From a virus, in the IMG/VR virus record IMGVR_UViG_3300031521_000053, positions 1 through 64,000 of that record: a stretch of 64,000 nt of DNA. One strand, written 5' to 3'. Shown here piece by piece: positions 44,019-51,730 of this stretch (its first letter is position 1; each line of letters starts with the position of its first letter). The translations under genes and the position numbers were made by a program. The notes below the pieces were generated by a model. The model searched no databases and was not told the origin of the DNA. It worked only from the letters and a program-made list of their open reading frames with translations.

Positions 44019-44351
44019 ATGAACATTACCGAACAATTATCAGAAATGGTTAATCCATCTACTGAAATCCAACAAAATTTTCTTGAAGAAGTTAAAAAAG
44101 TTAAAATCTTTGATCTTAATGAAACTGATAAATTAGCTTTGATTGATTTTCTTTGTGATAAAGCTGAACAAGATTTAGCTTTCGATTATCTTTATCATGT
44201 ATTGGATAATGAAATTTCATATCCTATTGATGATGAAAAAGTAAAAACACTTTTTGCTGACGAAAGAATGCAAAAAATGAAAGATTTAATGTTAGCTCAA
44301 CTTAACGATGAAGATTCTGAAGATTCAACTGACGAACCAGTAGAAGATTAA
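44019..44351 (+). CDS. Acidic helical protein
   Basis: 110 residues: long amphipathic helices (NFLEEVKKVKIFDLNETDKLALIDFLCDKAEQ) and acidic C-terminus. Unknown. Followed by an unusually long hairpin. Confidence 0.75.
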   Translation: MNITEQLSEMVNPSTEIQQNFLEEVKKVKIFDLNETDKLALIDFLCDKAEQDLAFDYLYHVLDNEISYPIDDEKVKTLFADERMQKMKDLMLAQLNDEDSEDSTDEPVED

Positions 44352-44372
44352 TTTTCAAATTAACTTTCTAAT

Positions 44373-44425
44373 AAACCTATAATTTTACAATAAATCATAT
44401 TAGTTTATTGTTAAATTATAGGTTT
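44373..44425 (+). terminator. Long two-part hairpin before clpP
   Basis: Outer arms AAACCTATAATTT / AAATTATAGGTTT (13 bp), a T-T mismatch, then inner arms ACAATAAA / TTTATTGT (8 bp) and a 9-base loop. Ends the preceding transcript just before the clpP promoter, though no long T-tract follows. Confidence 0.6.
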
Positions 44426-44439
44426 ATTATTAATATTAT

Positions 44440-44470
44440 ATTGTTTATTAAAAAATTTTCAGTATCTTTG
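44440..44470 (+). promoter_or_regulatory. Host-type promoter for clpP
   Basis: ATTG (44440-44443), 19 bases, TATCTTTG (44463-44470). Confidence 0.65.
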
Positions 44471-44511
44471 TATCTAATCAATTAATCAAATAATAATTAA
44501 AATATTAAATT

Positions 44512-45267
44512 ATGAACAAAAACGCATTTAGAAATTATGCTACTAAGCATTTAGGTATTAATGGAACATTGGTAGATGATGTGACAAAATATCAAGTCAA
44601 GAATTTTGGTTTATCTCCTCATGTTTTAGAAGAAAGACAACTTAATGTAACCCAATTGTCCGTATTTGATAGACTTATGATGGATAGAATTCTATGGGTG
44701 TCTGGTGAAGTGGATGATACAATGTCTGATATTATTCAAGCACAATTATTATATTTAGAGGATTCTGATCCTAAAAAAGATATTACAATGCAAATATCAA
44801 CACCAGGAGGATCAGTTATTCATGGGTTAGGTATAATTGATGTTATGGATTATATTAAGCCTGATGTAGCCACAGTTAATTTAGGAATGTGTGCTTCAAT
44901 GGGTAGCGTTCTTCTATCATCTGGTGCAAAAGGCAAACGTTCATCTTTAATTAATTCTACTGTTATGTTACATCACGTTGCTGCAGGAAATAGTGGGAAA
45001 GTAGATGATACTCGTATTAGTCAAATGGAGACTGAAAAATATAATTTTTTACTATTCAAAATTCTGGCAAAAAATTCTGGAAAATCATTTGAAGAAATTC
45101 ATGATTTCTGTCAAAGAGACATGTGGCTAAATTCTGATGAAGCATTAAATTATGGTTTGATTGATTCTATTATCGGATTAACTGATAACAAATCAAATTC
45201 TATTACAACTATGATGGATGGTTTTGATGAATATTATATGAAATATGTATTTAAACAAGTAAAATAA
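44512..45267 (+). CDS. clpP: ClpP-type serine protease
   Basis: 251 residues, with about 45 extra at the N-terminus relative to host ClpP. Catalytic triad S129 (GMCASMGSVLLSSGAKGKR), H154 (VMLHHVAAG) and D203 (QRDMWLNSDEALNYGLID). The substrate-channel region TPGGSVIHGLGIID is typical. It should form the barrel served by the phage ClpC, whose I-G-F loop is intact. Own promoter, 33 kb from clpS-clpC; the N-terminal extension could be a propeptide. Confidence 0.95.
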   Translation: MNKNAFRNYATKHLGINGTLVDDVTKYQVKNFGLSPHVLEERQLNVTQLSVFDRLMMDRILWVSGEVDDTMSDIIQAQLLYLEDSDPKKDITMQISTPGGSVIHGLGIIDVMDYIKPDVATVNLGMCASMGSVLLSSGAKGKRSSLINSTVMLHHVAAGNSGKVDDTRISQMETEKYNFLLFKILAKNSGKSFEEIHDFCQRDMWLNSDEALNYGLIDSIIGLTDNKSNSITTMMDGFDEYYMKYVFKQVK

Positions 45268-45268
45268 T

Positions 45269-45787
45269 ATGACTGGAAAATTAGATAATTATTTAGTTGA
45301 AAAATATCCTAAAATTTTCATAAATCGTTATGGTGATATGAAATCTACTGCAATGTGTTGGGGATTTGAACATGGAGATGGTTGGTTTTGGATATTAGAT
45401 CAACTATGTTATTCTATTCAAAGTTATATTGATATGAGTAATGAATATTTATCTGATGATAAGAAAATTCCTCAATTAGTTGCATCACAAATAAAAGAGA
45501 AATTTGGAACTCTTAATTTTTATTATGATGGAGGAAATTCTGAAATTGATGGAATGGTTAGATTTGCTGAAAATATGTCAGCAGGAGTATGTGAGTTTTG
45601 TGGATCAACTGAAAACATTGGAGGAACAAAAGGATGGATTTCAATTATATGCAAGTCATGTTATGATAATTCATCAGATAATGTCAAAAATAGAGTATGG
45701 ACAGAACGCAAAAATAATCTTTCATATAGTAACACAATGAAAGAAGTTAGAAAAATAAAACTTGATAAATTAAATAGAGATTTATAA
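45269..45787 (+). CDS. Phage protein with zinc-finger motif and basic tail
   Basis: 172 residues. GWFWILDQLCYSI, then IKEKFGTLNFYYDGGN, AENMSAGVCEFCG ... CKSCYD (C-x2-C ... C-x2-C): a pattern common in phage proteins of unknown role. It ends EVRKIKLDKLNRDL and is followed by a terminator, so this tail is not in front of another start codon. Confidence 0.75.
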   Translation: MTGKLDNYLVEKYPKIFINRYGDMKSTAMCWGFEHGDGWFWILDQLCYSIQSYIDMSNEYLSDDKKIPQLVASQIKEKFGTLNFYYDGGNSEIDGMVRFAENMSAGVCEFCGSTENIGGTKGWISIICKSCYDNSSDNVKNRVWTERKNNLSYSNTMKEVRKIKLDKLNRDL

Positions 45788-45790
45788 TAA

Positions 45791-45823
45791 AAAATAGTTA
45801 GATTTATATCTAACTATTTTTTT
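45791..45823 (+). terminator. Intrinsic terminator
   Basis: AAAATAGTTAGAT-TTAT-ATCTAACTATTTT then T run. Confidence 0.85.
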
Positions 45824-45840
45824 ATATGAAATATTTTACT

Positions 45841-45848
45841 TATATTTG
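45841..45848 (+). promoter_or_regulatory. Host-type promoter -7 element (TATATTTG)
   Basis: Directly after a terminator, 19 bases before the ATG at 45868. It falls inside a longer reading frame from 45826. Confidence 0.5.
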
Positions 45849-45867
45849 TATTTCAAGAATTGAAAAT

Positions 45868-46398
45868 ATGGAATACAAAGATTTAATAAAAACGATTAAA
45901 AAATACGAAGGTTCATATATAGAGTTTATAATGGATTTAAGTCATAATAATAAATGGTTTTTGATGACGATCAAAGAAGATTTATTTAAAATGAATTATA
46001 AAATAATAATTCTGAATAATATATTTAGTTTTTATGAATTACAAAAAATTACAAAAAATATAGAAGAAAAAACAATAATTTTTGTAAATAATAAAATAGA
46101 TAATAATAATTTTAAAGATCCGTATAGATATTTCAATGAAAATTGTACTATAATATTTTTATGTGAATATTATAAGCATAAAAATAATAACTCAGTAAAT
46201 AATATACTTAGTGACTTTAATAACATAAGATTAACATATTCATCAGGTTTAATAGTTTCTGTAATATCAGATAAAGTAAAAATCGAAAAATCAAGAATTG
46301 AAAGAATTGATTGTGATAGTTATTTCTATACATATACTGCAGTAAGAAAATTAAAATTAAAAATAATAAATTATAAAATTGAAAATAATATAATATGA
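45868..46398 (+). CDS. Hypothetical protein with basic tail
   Basis: 176 residues from the ATG at 45868. The frame is open from 45826, but that start would lie upstream of the likely transcription start set by the TATATTTG element. Body: alpha/beta with TIIFVN-KIDNNNFKDPYRYF. Ends YTAVRKLKLKIINYKIENNII. Unknown. Confidence 0.65.
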   Translation: MEYKDLIKTIKKYEGSYIEFIMDLSHNNKWFLMTIKEDLFKMNYKIIILNNIFSFYELQKITKNIEEKTIIFVNNKIDNNNFKDPYRYFNENCTIIFLCEYYKHKNNNSVNNILSDFNNIRLTYSSGLIVSVISDKVKIEKSRIERIDCDSYFYTYTAVRKLKLKIINYKIENNII

Positions 46399-46793
46399 AA
46401 GATGTAAAAGAATTTGTAGAACAATTAGTCAATATTGATTTAATTGAAAATGAAGATTGTTATGGTCATTATCCATTTCAATTATTTGTAGAAACAAGTG
46501 ATGGTAAATTCGAAATGAATTCATTGGCATTGGGTGGTGATGTTGAATCATGCTACAGTAGAGTAAAGAATTATTTTAAAGATGGCGCAAAGAGAATGTT
46601 CATGTCATTAGATTTTCCTGGCTCTCAAGATATTGAAAATGATTTTGTGTGTATTTACTCAATTGTGGATGGTGATTTTGATGTATATGCAATTCCATAT
46701 GACACAGAAACTGGAGAAGTATATGAAGAGATTCATAAAAGTGTTTTATTAGATAAAATTCTTGATGATTTCAAAACTCTTTGCTTGAAATAA
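46395..46793 (+). CDS. Hypothetical protein
   Basis: 132 residues, acidic alpha/beta; FKMNSLAL-type strand and MFMSLDFPGSQDIENDFVCIYSI. Unknown. Overlaps the previous gene by 4 bases. Confidence 0.75.
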   Translation: MKDVKEFVEQLVNIDLIENEDCYGHYPFQLFVETSDGKFEMNSLALGGDVESCYSRVKNYFKDGAKRMFMSLDFPGSQDIENDFVCIYSIVDGDFDVYAIPYDTETGEVYEEIHKSVLLDKILDDFKTLCLK

Positions 46794-46811
46794 AAATAAT
46801 TATATAAACTG

Positions 46812-46843
46812 AAATTCCTGAAATTATAAAATTTCAGGAATTT
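46812..46843. terminator. Hairpin between converging genes
   Basis: AAATTCCTGAAAT / ATTTCAGGAATTT, overlapping the last codons of the methyltransferase gene. Confidence 0.7.
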
Positions 46844-47615
46844 CTCTTTTTAGTACATTGTAAATGTGAAAATTTTTAATTCTCATCATTGCAATTGTTT
46901 TTAATTCTTTTTTCCAGTTTGTTGTTGATAAAACTTCAATGATTCTACTTTTCAATTTATCGTTGTGAATGAAAATCTTATATTCTCCTGCATATCTCTT
47001 ATCATCTTTTGCTAATATCTTTCCTGCACATCCTGACCCCCAATAAACCATTCTCAAATCAAAATCATCAATCTCATTATATCCTTTGAATGTTTCTCTT
47101 ACAATAGTCAAATCTTTCATCTTAAAATCAGGTTTAGTGTTTAATCCTTTTTCTGGCCTTTTATAAATATTAAAAGAACAATGTACATTTCTATCTGAAT
47201 AAAATTGTAAGCCTAAATCTTCACTATATATTAAATCAAATTCATATAAGCTTGATACATTATCAAATTGAGAAATAGGCAAAATAAAAGAAATATAATC
47301 ACCCAGTTCTACAGATTTTTTAAAAAATTTATTAACTAAGTGCATTTTTGTTCCATATGGAGGATTTCCAATAATCAATCTACCTTTCTTATACGGTATG
47401 TTTAATTGTAAATAATCCTGTTTAATAATATTTTCATATTCTGGCTCAATATCATACGACGTACAATTTAATTGATTGGAAAAAGATCCATTACCAGCAC
47501 TTGGCTCAATAATATCTGTAATGTTCTTATTATCAACTAATTCAAAAGTTTTATCAATACAATATTTTGAAAGTTCTATCGGAGTATAGTATTTATCATT
47601 TTCTATTTTAGCCAT
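46824..47615 (-). CDS. Adenine-specific DNA methyltransferase (N6), orphan
   Basis: 263 residues. YYTP near residue 9, SAM-binding EPSAGNGSF near 37, catalytic NPPYG near 84, then a target region ending with an RNVHCSFNIYKRP segment. The motif order I then IV fits N6-adenine methyltransferases. No cognate nuclease is adjacent, so it probably protects phage DNA from host restriction. Confidence 0.85.
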   Translation of the reverse strand: MAKIENDKYYTPIELSKYCIDKTFELVDNKNITDIIEPSAGNGSFSNQLNCTSYDIEPEYENIIKQDYLQLNIPYKKGRLIIGNPPYGTKMHLVNKFFKKSVELGDYISFILPISQFDNVSSLYEFDLIYSEDLGLQFYSDRNVHCSFNIYKRPEKGLNTKPDFKMKDLTIVRETFKGYNEIDDFDLRMVYWGSGCAGKILAKDDKRYAGEYKIFIHNDKLKSRIIEVLSTTNWKKELKTIAMMRIKNFHIYNVLKREIPEIL

Positions 47616-47659
47616 TAAATAATTTATTTTTTATTTTATATAAAATAATTGATGATAAG

Positions 47660-47691
47660 TTTGGTAAATACAAATAAACGAATTATCTTTG
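47660..47691 (+). promoter_or_regulatory. Strong host-type promoter for the SPFH-like lipoprotein
   Basis: AGTTTGGTAAAT with TTTG at 47660-47663, 20 bases, TATCTTTG (47684-47691). The -33 surroundings match those of the promoter at 51392. Confidence 0.75.
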
Positions 47692-47745
47692 TATCTCAAT
47701 TAAAAACAAATAATAATTATTATTAAAAACAAAAACAAAAAAAGT

Positions 47746-48708
47746 ATGAAAAAACAATTGATTTTAGTATGTGTGATTGTATTGGCAGTAATGTCATCTT
47801 GTATGAAACCTTATCAGGTACAAAAGTATCAGGAGATTAAACCAAATGAAACTGCTTATGTAATTCCATTAGAAAATGGAACTCAAGTTAATCAAAGTAA
47901 ATTAAAATCCCAAACTTATCTCGAACAAAACAAAGTAGTTGCAAAACGTATTTACATTCCAACACAATGGCACAAGACAGGCAGGATGTCAAATAGTGGT
48001 GAATGGATTCCATCTGTTAGAGTTATTATTGTAGATCGTACTCCTGTTACACGTGAATGGAATGGTGCAGGTGGTGGATCAAATAAAGCATCAAATGACG
48101 CAATTGAAGTAGAATCTAAAGAATCAATTGGATTTGCAGTTTGTATAACAGTAACAGCATCTATTCCAGAAGATTGGTCCACATTATTCTTATATTCATA
48201 TAGTGGAAGATCTTTAGCTGACTTGATGGACACTGATGTTCGAGGATATGTTCAAAAAAGTTTAACTACACAATTTGGTGATAGAAACTTAACAGGAGGA
48301 CAGAACGATAGAAGTATTATTTTCTCTCAAATGTCAAAAGATGTAACAGAACACTTTGCATTATATGGTATCAAAATTATGAACATTGGTTCTGCTGGAC
48401 AATTTACTTATTCTAATCCTAGTATTCAAGCAGCAATTAATGAAAAGTATTCATCTGAAATGAACATTAAAACTGCTGAGAATAAAGTAATTGCAGCTAA
48501 TAAGTTTGCCAAAGCAAAAGCATCAATTGAAGCACAGAGTCATCTTGATGCAGACATTGCTATAAAATTAGCATTTGCAGATGCAGTAAAAAATGGTAAG
48601 CTTCAAATCCCAAACAATCTTACAATCGCTGGTGGAAATTTTTCAATGCTTGAATTATATGGATTGAAGAGTATGAATGCTATCACTTCAACAAAATCAA
48701 AACGATAA
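47746..48708 (+). CDS. SPFH/band-7-like lipoprotein
   Basis: 320 residues. Signal peptide with lipobox VMSSC (lipidated Cys at 19), so membrane-anchored. The body fits an SPFH/prohibitin-type domain: KPNETAYVIPLENGT, an extended strand region, DVRGYVQKSLTTQFG, KDVTEHFALYGIKIMNIGSAGQF, then a helix NPSIQAAINEKYSSEMNIKTAENKVIAANKFAKAKA of the kind that follows SPFH domains. Expressed from a strong early-type promoter with a small membrane partner downstream; exclusion of other phages or membrane protection are possible roles. Confidence 0.7.
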   Translation: MKKQLILVCVIVLAVMSSCMKPYQVQKYQEIKPNETAYVIPLENGTQVNQSKLKSQTYLEQNKVVAKRIYIPTQWHKTGRMSNSGEWIPSVRVIIVDRTPVTREWNGAGGGSNKASNDAIEVESKESIGFAVCITVTASIPEDWSTLFLYSYSGRSLADLMDTDVRGYVQKSLTTQFGDRNLTGGQNDRSIIFSQMSKDVTEHFALYGIKIMNIGSAGQFTYSNPSIQAAINEKYSSEMNIKTAENKVIAANKFAKAKASIEAQSHLDADIAIKLAFADAVKNGKLQIPNNLTIAGGNFSMLELYGLKSMNAITSTKSKR

Positions 48709-49028
48709 TGAGAAACAAAATAATCAAATCATTGTTAGTTGTTCTTCTATTAATTTCTATTGGATTATCATACAAATTAGTTGTTTATAAAACAACACAA
48801 GATTATTCTGCAGTAGCAGCTAATCAACTCACTGATGATAATTCATATTATACATTAAAAACACAAAAAACAGCATTCAATTTTATTGATGTTATATATG
48901 GTGTTTCTATCCTTGGCTCTTTAAGCTTATTCTACTTAATTTGGAAACCAAAAAAAGAAGTTGAATTAGATAATGTCATGGAAGATGATTCAAATGAATT
49001 AAAAGAAGATGTAAAAGAAGAAGTCTAA
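48708..49028 (+). CDS. Small protein with two transmembrane segments
   Basis: 106 residues; hydrophobic stretches at about 7-25 and 62-82, an outside or periplasmic loop between, and an acidic tail. One-base overlap with the lipoprotein gene suggests a working pair. Confidence 0.75.
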   Translation: MRNKIIKSLLVVLLLISIGLSYKLVVYKTTQDYSAVAANQLTDDNSYYTLKTQKTAFNFIDVIYGVSILGSLSLFYLIWKPKKEVELDNVMEDDSNELKEDVKEEV

Positions 49029-49050
49029 AAAATAATATTAAAATAAATTG

Positions 49051-49080
49051 AAAAATCCTTGCACACGCAAGGATTTTTTT
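49051..49080 (+). terminator. Intrinsic terminator
   Basis: AAAAATCCTTGC-ACAC-GCAAGGATTTTT then T run, immediately before a promoter. Confidence 0.9.
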
Positions 49081-49081
49081 T

Positions 49082-49089
49082 TATCTTTG
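49082..49089 (+). promoter_or_regulatory. Host-type promoter -7 element (TATCTTTG)
   Basis: 46 bases before the membrane peptide gene at 49136. Confidence 0.6.
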
Positions 49090-49135
49090 TATTTAATATA
49101 ATCATATAAAAACAATTTTTAAAAACTTATAAATT

Positions 49136-49309
49136 ATGGATTTTCAAACTGGTATATATGTAGGATTACTTATTATTTTTGTTATAGTTGTATTAATATC
49201 ACAATTATATAAAATCTCTAATGACGGAAAGAAAGATATTCTTGATGAAATGTTTAATAACGGTGACATTTCAACAGAATCATACAAAAAATATAAAAAT
49301 AAATTATGA
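49136..49309 (+). CDS. 57-residue membrane protein
   Basis: Starts MDFQTGIYVGLLIIFVIVV; one transmembrane helix at about 7-23, then a charged cytoplasmic part ending YKKYKNKL. ATGA overlap with the next gene supports it as real despite its size. The C-terminal D-(I)-L-D-E-M-F-x-x-G-x-I-(S)-x-E-x-Y-x-K-x-K looks like the short C-terminal oligomer-binding motif of SHOCT type. Confidence 0.7.
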   Translation: MDFQTGIYVGLLIIFVIVVLISQLYKISNDGKKDILDEMFNNGDISTESYKKYKNKL

Positions 49310-49605
49310 AAGTAAAAAAATGTGATTTTACGCTCAAAGTATCAAATACAGTAGAGTGGTTGAAAGATATGGATGAATGGACATGTCCATTAAGTATATC
49401 AGTTTGGATAAAAAAAGATGAATGTATGTATGATCAACATTTTACTGAGGATTTTCCAATATTAGATGATTTGGAAATTGAAGAACCTGGTGAAGGCGAT
49501 ATGTACTACTACGGAGAAACCCCAGTCACACCAGAAGAAATGGTAATAAAATTACAGAAATTAGGATTTGAAGCAGAAATATTCACAAAACCAAATTTTG
49601 ATTAA
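49306..49605 (+). CDS. Hypothetical acidic protein
   Basis: 99 residues; strand-rich start (KKCDFTLKVSNTVEW) and an acidic GEGDMYYYGETPVTPEEM segment. Unknown. Confidence 0.75.
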   Translation: MKVKKCDFTLKVSNTVEWLKDMDEWTCPLSISVWIKKDECMYDQHFTEDFPILDDLEIEEPGEGDMYYYGETPVTPEEMVIKLQKLGFEAEIFTKPNFD

Positions 49606-49627
49606 ATTTATCATGGAAGAAGAAATC

Positions 49628-49657
49628 GTAAAATCATATAATTTTATGTGATTTTAC
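49628..49657. other. Isolated 9-bp hairpin between genes
   Basis: GTAAAATCA / TGATTTTAC with a 12-base AT loop, not followed by a T-tract. Possible processing or regulatory element before 49700. Confidence 0.5.
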
Positions 49658-49699
49658 CGAACTATATTATGATATCAGAATAAATTAAAAATTAAAAAT

Positions 49700-49924
49700 A
49701 TGAGTAAATATAAAATAACACAAGAATTATTAGTTAAAGTAAAATTACTTTATCCTGATTGTGATGTTTTTGAATCTAAAATAAAAAAAGACTTTATTGG
49801 AGTACGTAGGTTTCTTGGTAAATCAAAATACTACAGAGATGATAAAACAACATTTGAAGTTGATATGACATCAGTTGATTATTTTCATGTAGCAGAAGCT
49901 ATTTTAGACACTAATAACTTATAA
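49700..49924 (+). CDS. Small hypothetical protein
   Basis: 74 residues: KITQELLVKVKLLYPDCDVFESKIKKDFIGVRRFLGKSKYYRDDKTTFEVDM. Basic, alpha/beta, unknown. Confidence 0.7.
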   Translation: MSKYKITQELLVKVKLLYPDCDVFESKIKKDFIGVRRFLGKSKYYRDDKTTFEVDMTSVDYFHVAEAILDTNNL

Positions 49925-49925
49925 T

Positions 49926-50267
49926 ATGATAACTAAAACTTTGAACAATAAAACCTTTATATTCAAAGACTATGAAGAGCCAGACTATAAAGAAATTTCA
50001 TATGAAGGCAAAACATACAAATATAAACAAGGTGAAAACCAATACGGAAATAAAACATATTTTTACTATGGCACTACTCATAATAAATATAATAAATATT
50101 TATTTTTTGGACCTATAATAGTAGAAACTGAGCCAAAATTATTATTTGAAATATATGGTCATATTGAATCTGAAATATTCACTAAGAATGAAGTACGAAA
50201 TAACATTAAAGAAAAAGTAGATTTGATAAATAGAAGAGCAGAAATAAAAAGAGGAGAAATAATTTGA
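49926..50267 (+). CDS. Hypothetical protein
   Basis: 113 residues, Lys/Tyr/Asn-rich, ends AEIKRGEII. Unknown. One base after the previous stop. Confidence 0.7.
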   Translation: MITKTLNNKTFIFKDYEEPDYKEISYEGKTYKYKQGENQYGNKTYFYYGTTHNKYNKYLFFGPIIVETEPKLLFEIYGHIESEIFTKNEVRNNIKEKVDLINRRAEIKRGEII

Positions 50268-50268
50268 G

Positions 50269-50604
50269 ATGAATAAAAATTATGATGATGGAAATTGGAA
50301 TTGGAAATATGAATGCATATATGCAAATGAGACAAATGATCCAAATGATTATTATTATGTAATAGAATTTGATTCTTCAAATGATTATGATTTCAACCCA
50401 GTTGATATTACATGTTTTTATAAACCTCTTGAAAATGTATTAGAAATACACAAAGAAAATACATTAATTAATTTTTTTGTTGAAAATTTTTCTGATATTA
50501 AGAATATACTAAATCCAATGATTAAATCATATAACGCAATCACATATCCAATATACGTAAGCAAAAAATCAATAAGAAGAGATAAATTAAATAATCTATC
50601 ATGA
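50269..50604 (+). CDS. Hypothetical protein with basic tail
   Basis: 111 residues: NWNWKYECIYANETNDPNDYYYVIEF ... ends KSIRRDKLNNLS, whose stop overlaps the next start (ATGA). Confidence 0.7.
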   Translation: MNKNYDDGNWNWKYECIYANETNDPNDYYYVIEFDSSNDYDFNPVDITCFYKPLENVLEIHKENTLINFFVENFSDIKNILNPMIKSYNAITYPIYVSKKSIRRDKLNNLS

Positions 50605-50831
50605 CATCAAAAGATATATGCAATAGAATATTATTCATTGATAATAGAATCTTCGGATTGAAAATACTTATGAATCGTTATTCACTTAGTAATGATGAAT
50701 ATTTGGAATCATATAATAGCAAAGTTGAATTTGAAGAGGAAATAAAAAAACTTGAAAAAAACTTAAAATTAAATAGAATAAGAAAAGAAAAATTAAAAGA
50801 ATTAAATGACATCAAAAGATATTTACAATAG
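50601..50831 (+). CDS. Small helical protein, tandem paralogue 1
   Basis: 76 residues: MTSKDICNRILFID ... FGLKI ... IRKEKLKELNDIKRYLQ. Predicted two helices. The last eight residues are read out of frame from the start of the next gene, which begins with the same MTSKDI(C/Y)NRI, so a duplication junction is visible. Confidence 0.7.
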   Translation: MTSKDICNRILFIDNRIFGLKILMNRYSLSNDEYLESYNSKVEFEEEIKKLEKNLKLNRIRKEKLKELNDIKRYLQ

Positions 50832-51021
50832 AATAATTAAAATAGAAACTTCATTATTCGGACTTAAAATTATTGTCAATAGCAATTATGGAATTAATTG
50901 TAATCATATAGAAGCTATTAATGAAATTATTGAGTTAAAAAGAGAATTGTATATATTGAAAGATAAATTAATTAATATTAATATAAGAAAAGAAAAATTA
51001 AAAAATCTCAATAACATATGA
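50806..51021 (+). CDS. Small helical protein, tandem paralogue 2
   Basis: 71 residues: MTSKDIYNRIIKIETSLFGLKI ... NIRKEKLKNLNNI. Overlaps paralogue 1 by 26 bases and the next gene by 4. Confidence 0.7.
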   Translation: MTSKDIYNRIIKIETSLFGLKIIVNSNYGINCNHIEAINEIIELKRELYILKDKLININIRKEKLKNLNNI

Positions 51022-51374
51022 TTGATTATAGCAAAGATATAATATTATCAAGAGAAATGAAAACTGTACATGAACAAATGTCTGACAAATTATACGAAAA
51101 TGTGAGATTGCTATGTAACGTAGAAACAAGAAATAAACAAATATACGTCTCATTATTTAATTACAATTATTTTAATTATGAGTATCCTTATTTTGATGAT
51201 CATGACGTAATATATAAAGTAGATAATGAAGATTTCTATAAAAACTTTAAAAAAATAAGAAAAATCAAAGGAGATTATAATAATTCATACAAACCAATAA
51301 AATTTAAAACTGAACTTGAATGCCTAATATATTTGAAATCAATAGGTATTGATGAAGTTAGCCTAAATAATTAA
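51018..51374 (+). CDS. Hypothetical protein, last gene before the tRNA block
   Basis: 118 residues, unknown; helix MKTVHEQMSDKLYENVRLL then an aromatic-rich section and a helix-turn end (TELECLIYLKSIGIDEV). Confidence 0.7.
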   Translation: MIDYSKDIILSREMKTVHEQMSDKLYENVRLLCNVETRNKQIYVSLFNYNYFNYEYPYFDDHDVIYKVDNEDFYKNFKKIRKIKGDYNNSYKPIKFKTELECLIYLKSIGIDEVSLNN

Positions 51375-51391
51375 AAATAATTACATGAAAG

Positions 51392-51423
51392 TTTGGTAAA
51401 TTGAAAACTTTTTTGTACTTTTG
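51392..51423 (+). promoter_or_regulatory. Host-type promoter for the leucine leader and tRNA array
   Basis: TTTG (51392-51395) in AGTTTGGTAAAT, 20 bases, TACTTTTG (51416-51423). Transcription should start near 51430. The -33 surroundings match the promoter at 47660. Confidence 0.7.
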
Positions 51424-51477
51424 TACTACATAATAAAAATAGAAAAAAATCACATTTTTAAGATAATATATACTGAT

Positions 51478-51570
51478 ATGAAAAACTACAATAACATAAT
51501 GAACTTGCTACTCTCAAACCTATTATTACAGAATAATCGGACTGAGAATATTATGTCATATCTATTGTAA
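51478..51570 (+). CDS. Putative leucine leader peptide (30 residues)
   Basis: ATG at 51478, TAA at 51568-51570. Eight of 30 residues are leucine, in runs of three (TTG CTA CTC), three (CTA TTA TTA) and two at the end (CTA TTG). In an AT-rich genome dominated by TTA the use of five CTN/TTG kinds is striking. It lies between a host-type promoter and an intrinsic terminator, 70 bases before five leucine tRNA genes: the arrangement of an amino-acid attenuator. An A-rich leader precedes the start. Translation is inferred. Confidence 0.6.
   Translation: MKNYNNIMNLLLSNLLLQNNRTENIMSYLL
51519..51546 (+). promoter_or_regulatory. Pause hairpin and antiterminator segment of the attenuator
   Basis: CC-T-ATTATT-ACAG-AATAAT-C-GG (51519-51540) can form over the second leucine run. 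The adjoining GACTGAG (51540-51546) is complementary to CTCAGTC (51597-51603) in the terminator and identical to the terminator's own 3' arm (51612-51618), so antiterminator and terminator exclude each other. Confidence 0.55.
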
Positions 51571-51590
51571 CAAATAATATAAGCATATTT

Positions 51591-51626
51591 AAAAACCTCA
51601 GTCATTTATTTGACTGAGGTTTTTTC
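51591..51626 (+). terminator. Attenuator terminator before the tRNA array
   Basis: AAAAACCTCAGTCA / TGACTGAGGTTTTT (14 bp) around TTTATT, followed by T run. It lies between the promoter and the first tRNA, so the tRNAs need read-through or antitermination. Confidence 0.85.
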
Positions 51627-51640
51627 TTTTATAATAAAAT

Positions 51641-51725
51641 GCTCTGATGGTGGAATTGGCGATACACGAAGGTCTTAAAAACCTTTACATTAGAAACGAT
51701 GCGGGTCCGAATCCCGCTCAGAGTA
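51641..51725 (+). tRNA. tRNA-Leu (anticodon UAA), copy 1
   Basis: 85 bases, class II. Acceptor GCTCTGA/TCAGAGT with G1-U72, A73; D-loop with TTGG; anticodon arm AAGGT-CTTAAAA-ACCTT (UAA); long variable arm; T-arm GCGGG-TCCGAAT-CCCGC. CCA not encoded. Reads UUA, the main leucine codon here. Confidence 0.95.
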
Positions 51726-51730
51726 CAAAT

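Noticed and set aside
45504-45740. Second reading frame inside the zinc-finger protein gene
   Set aside because: Lies wholly within a better supported gene with phage-like motifs; composition is that of a frameshifted shadow.
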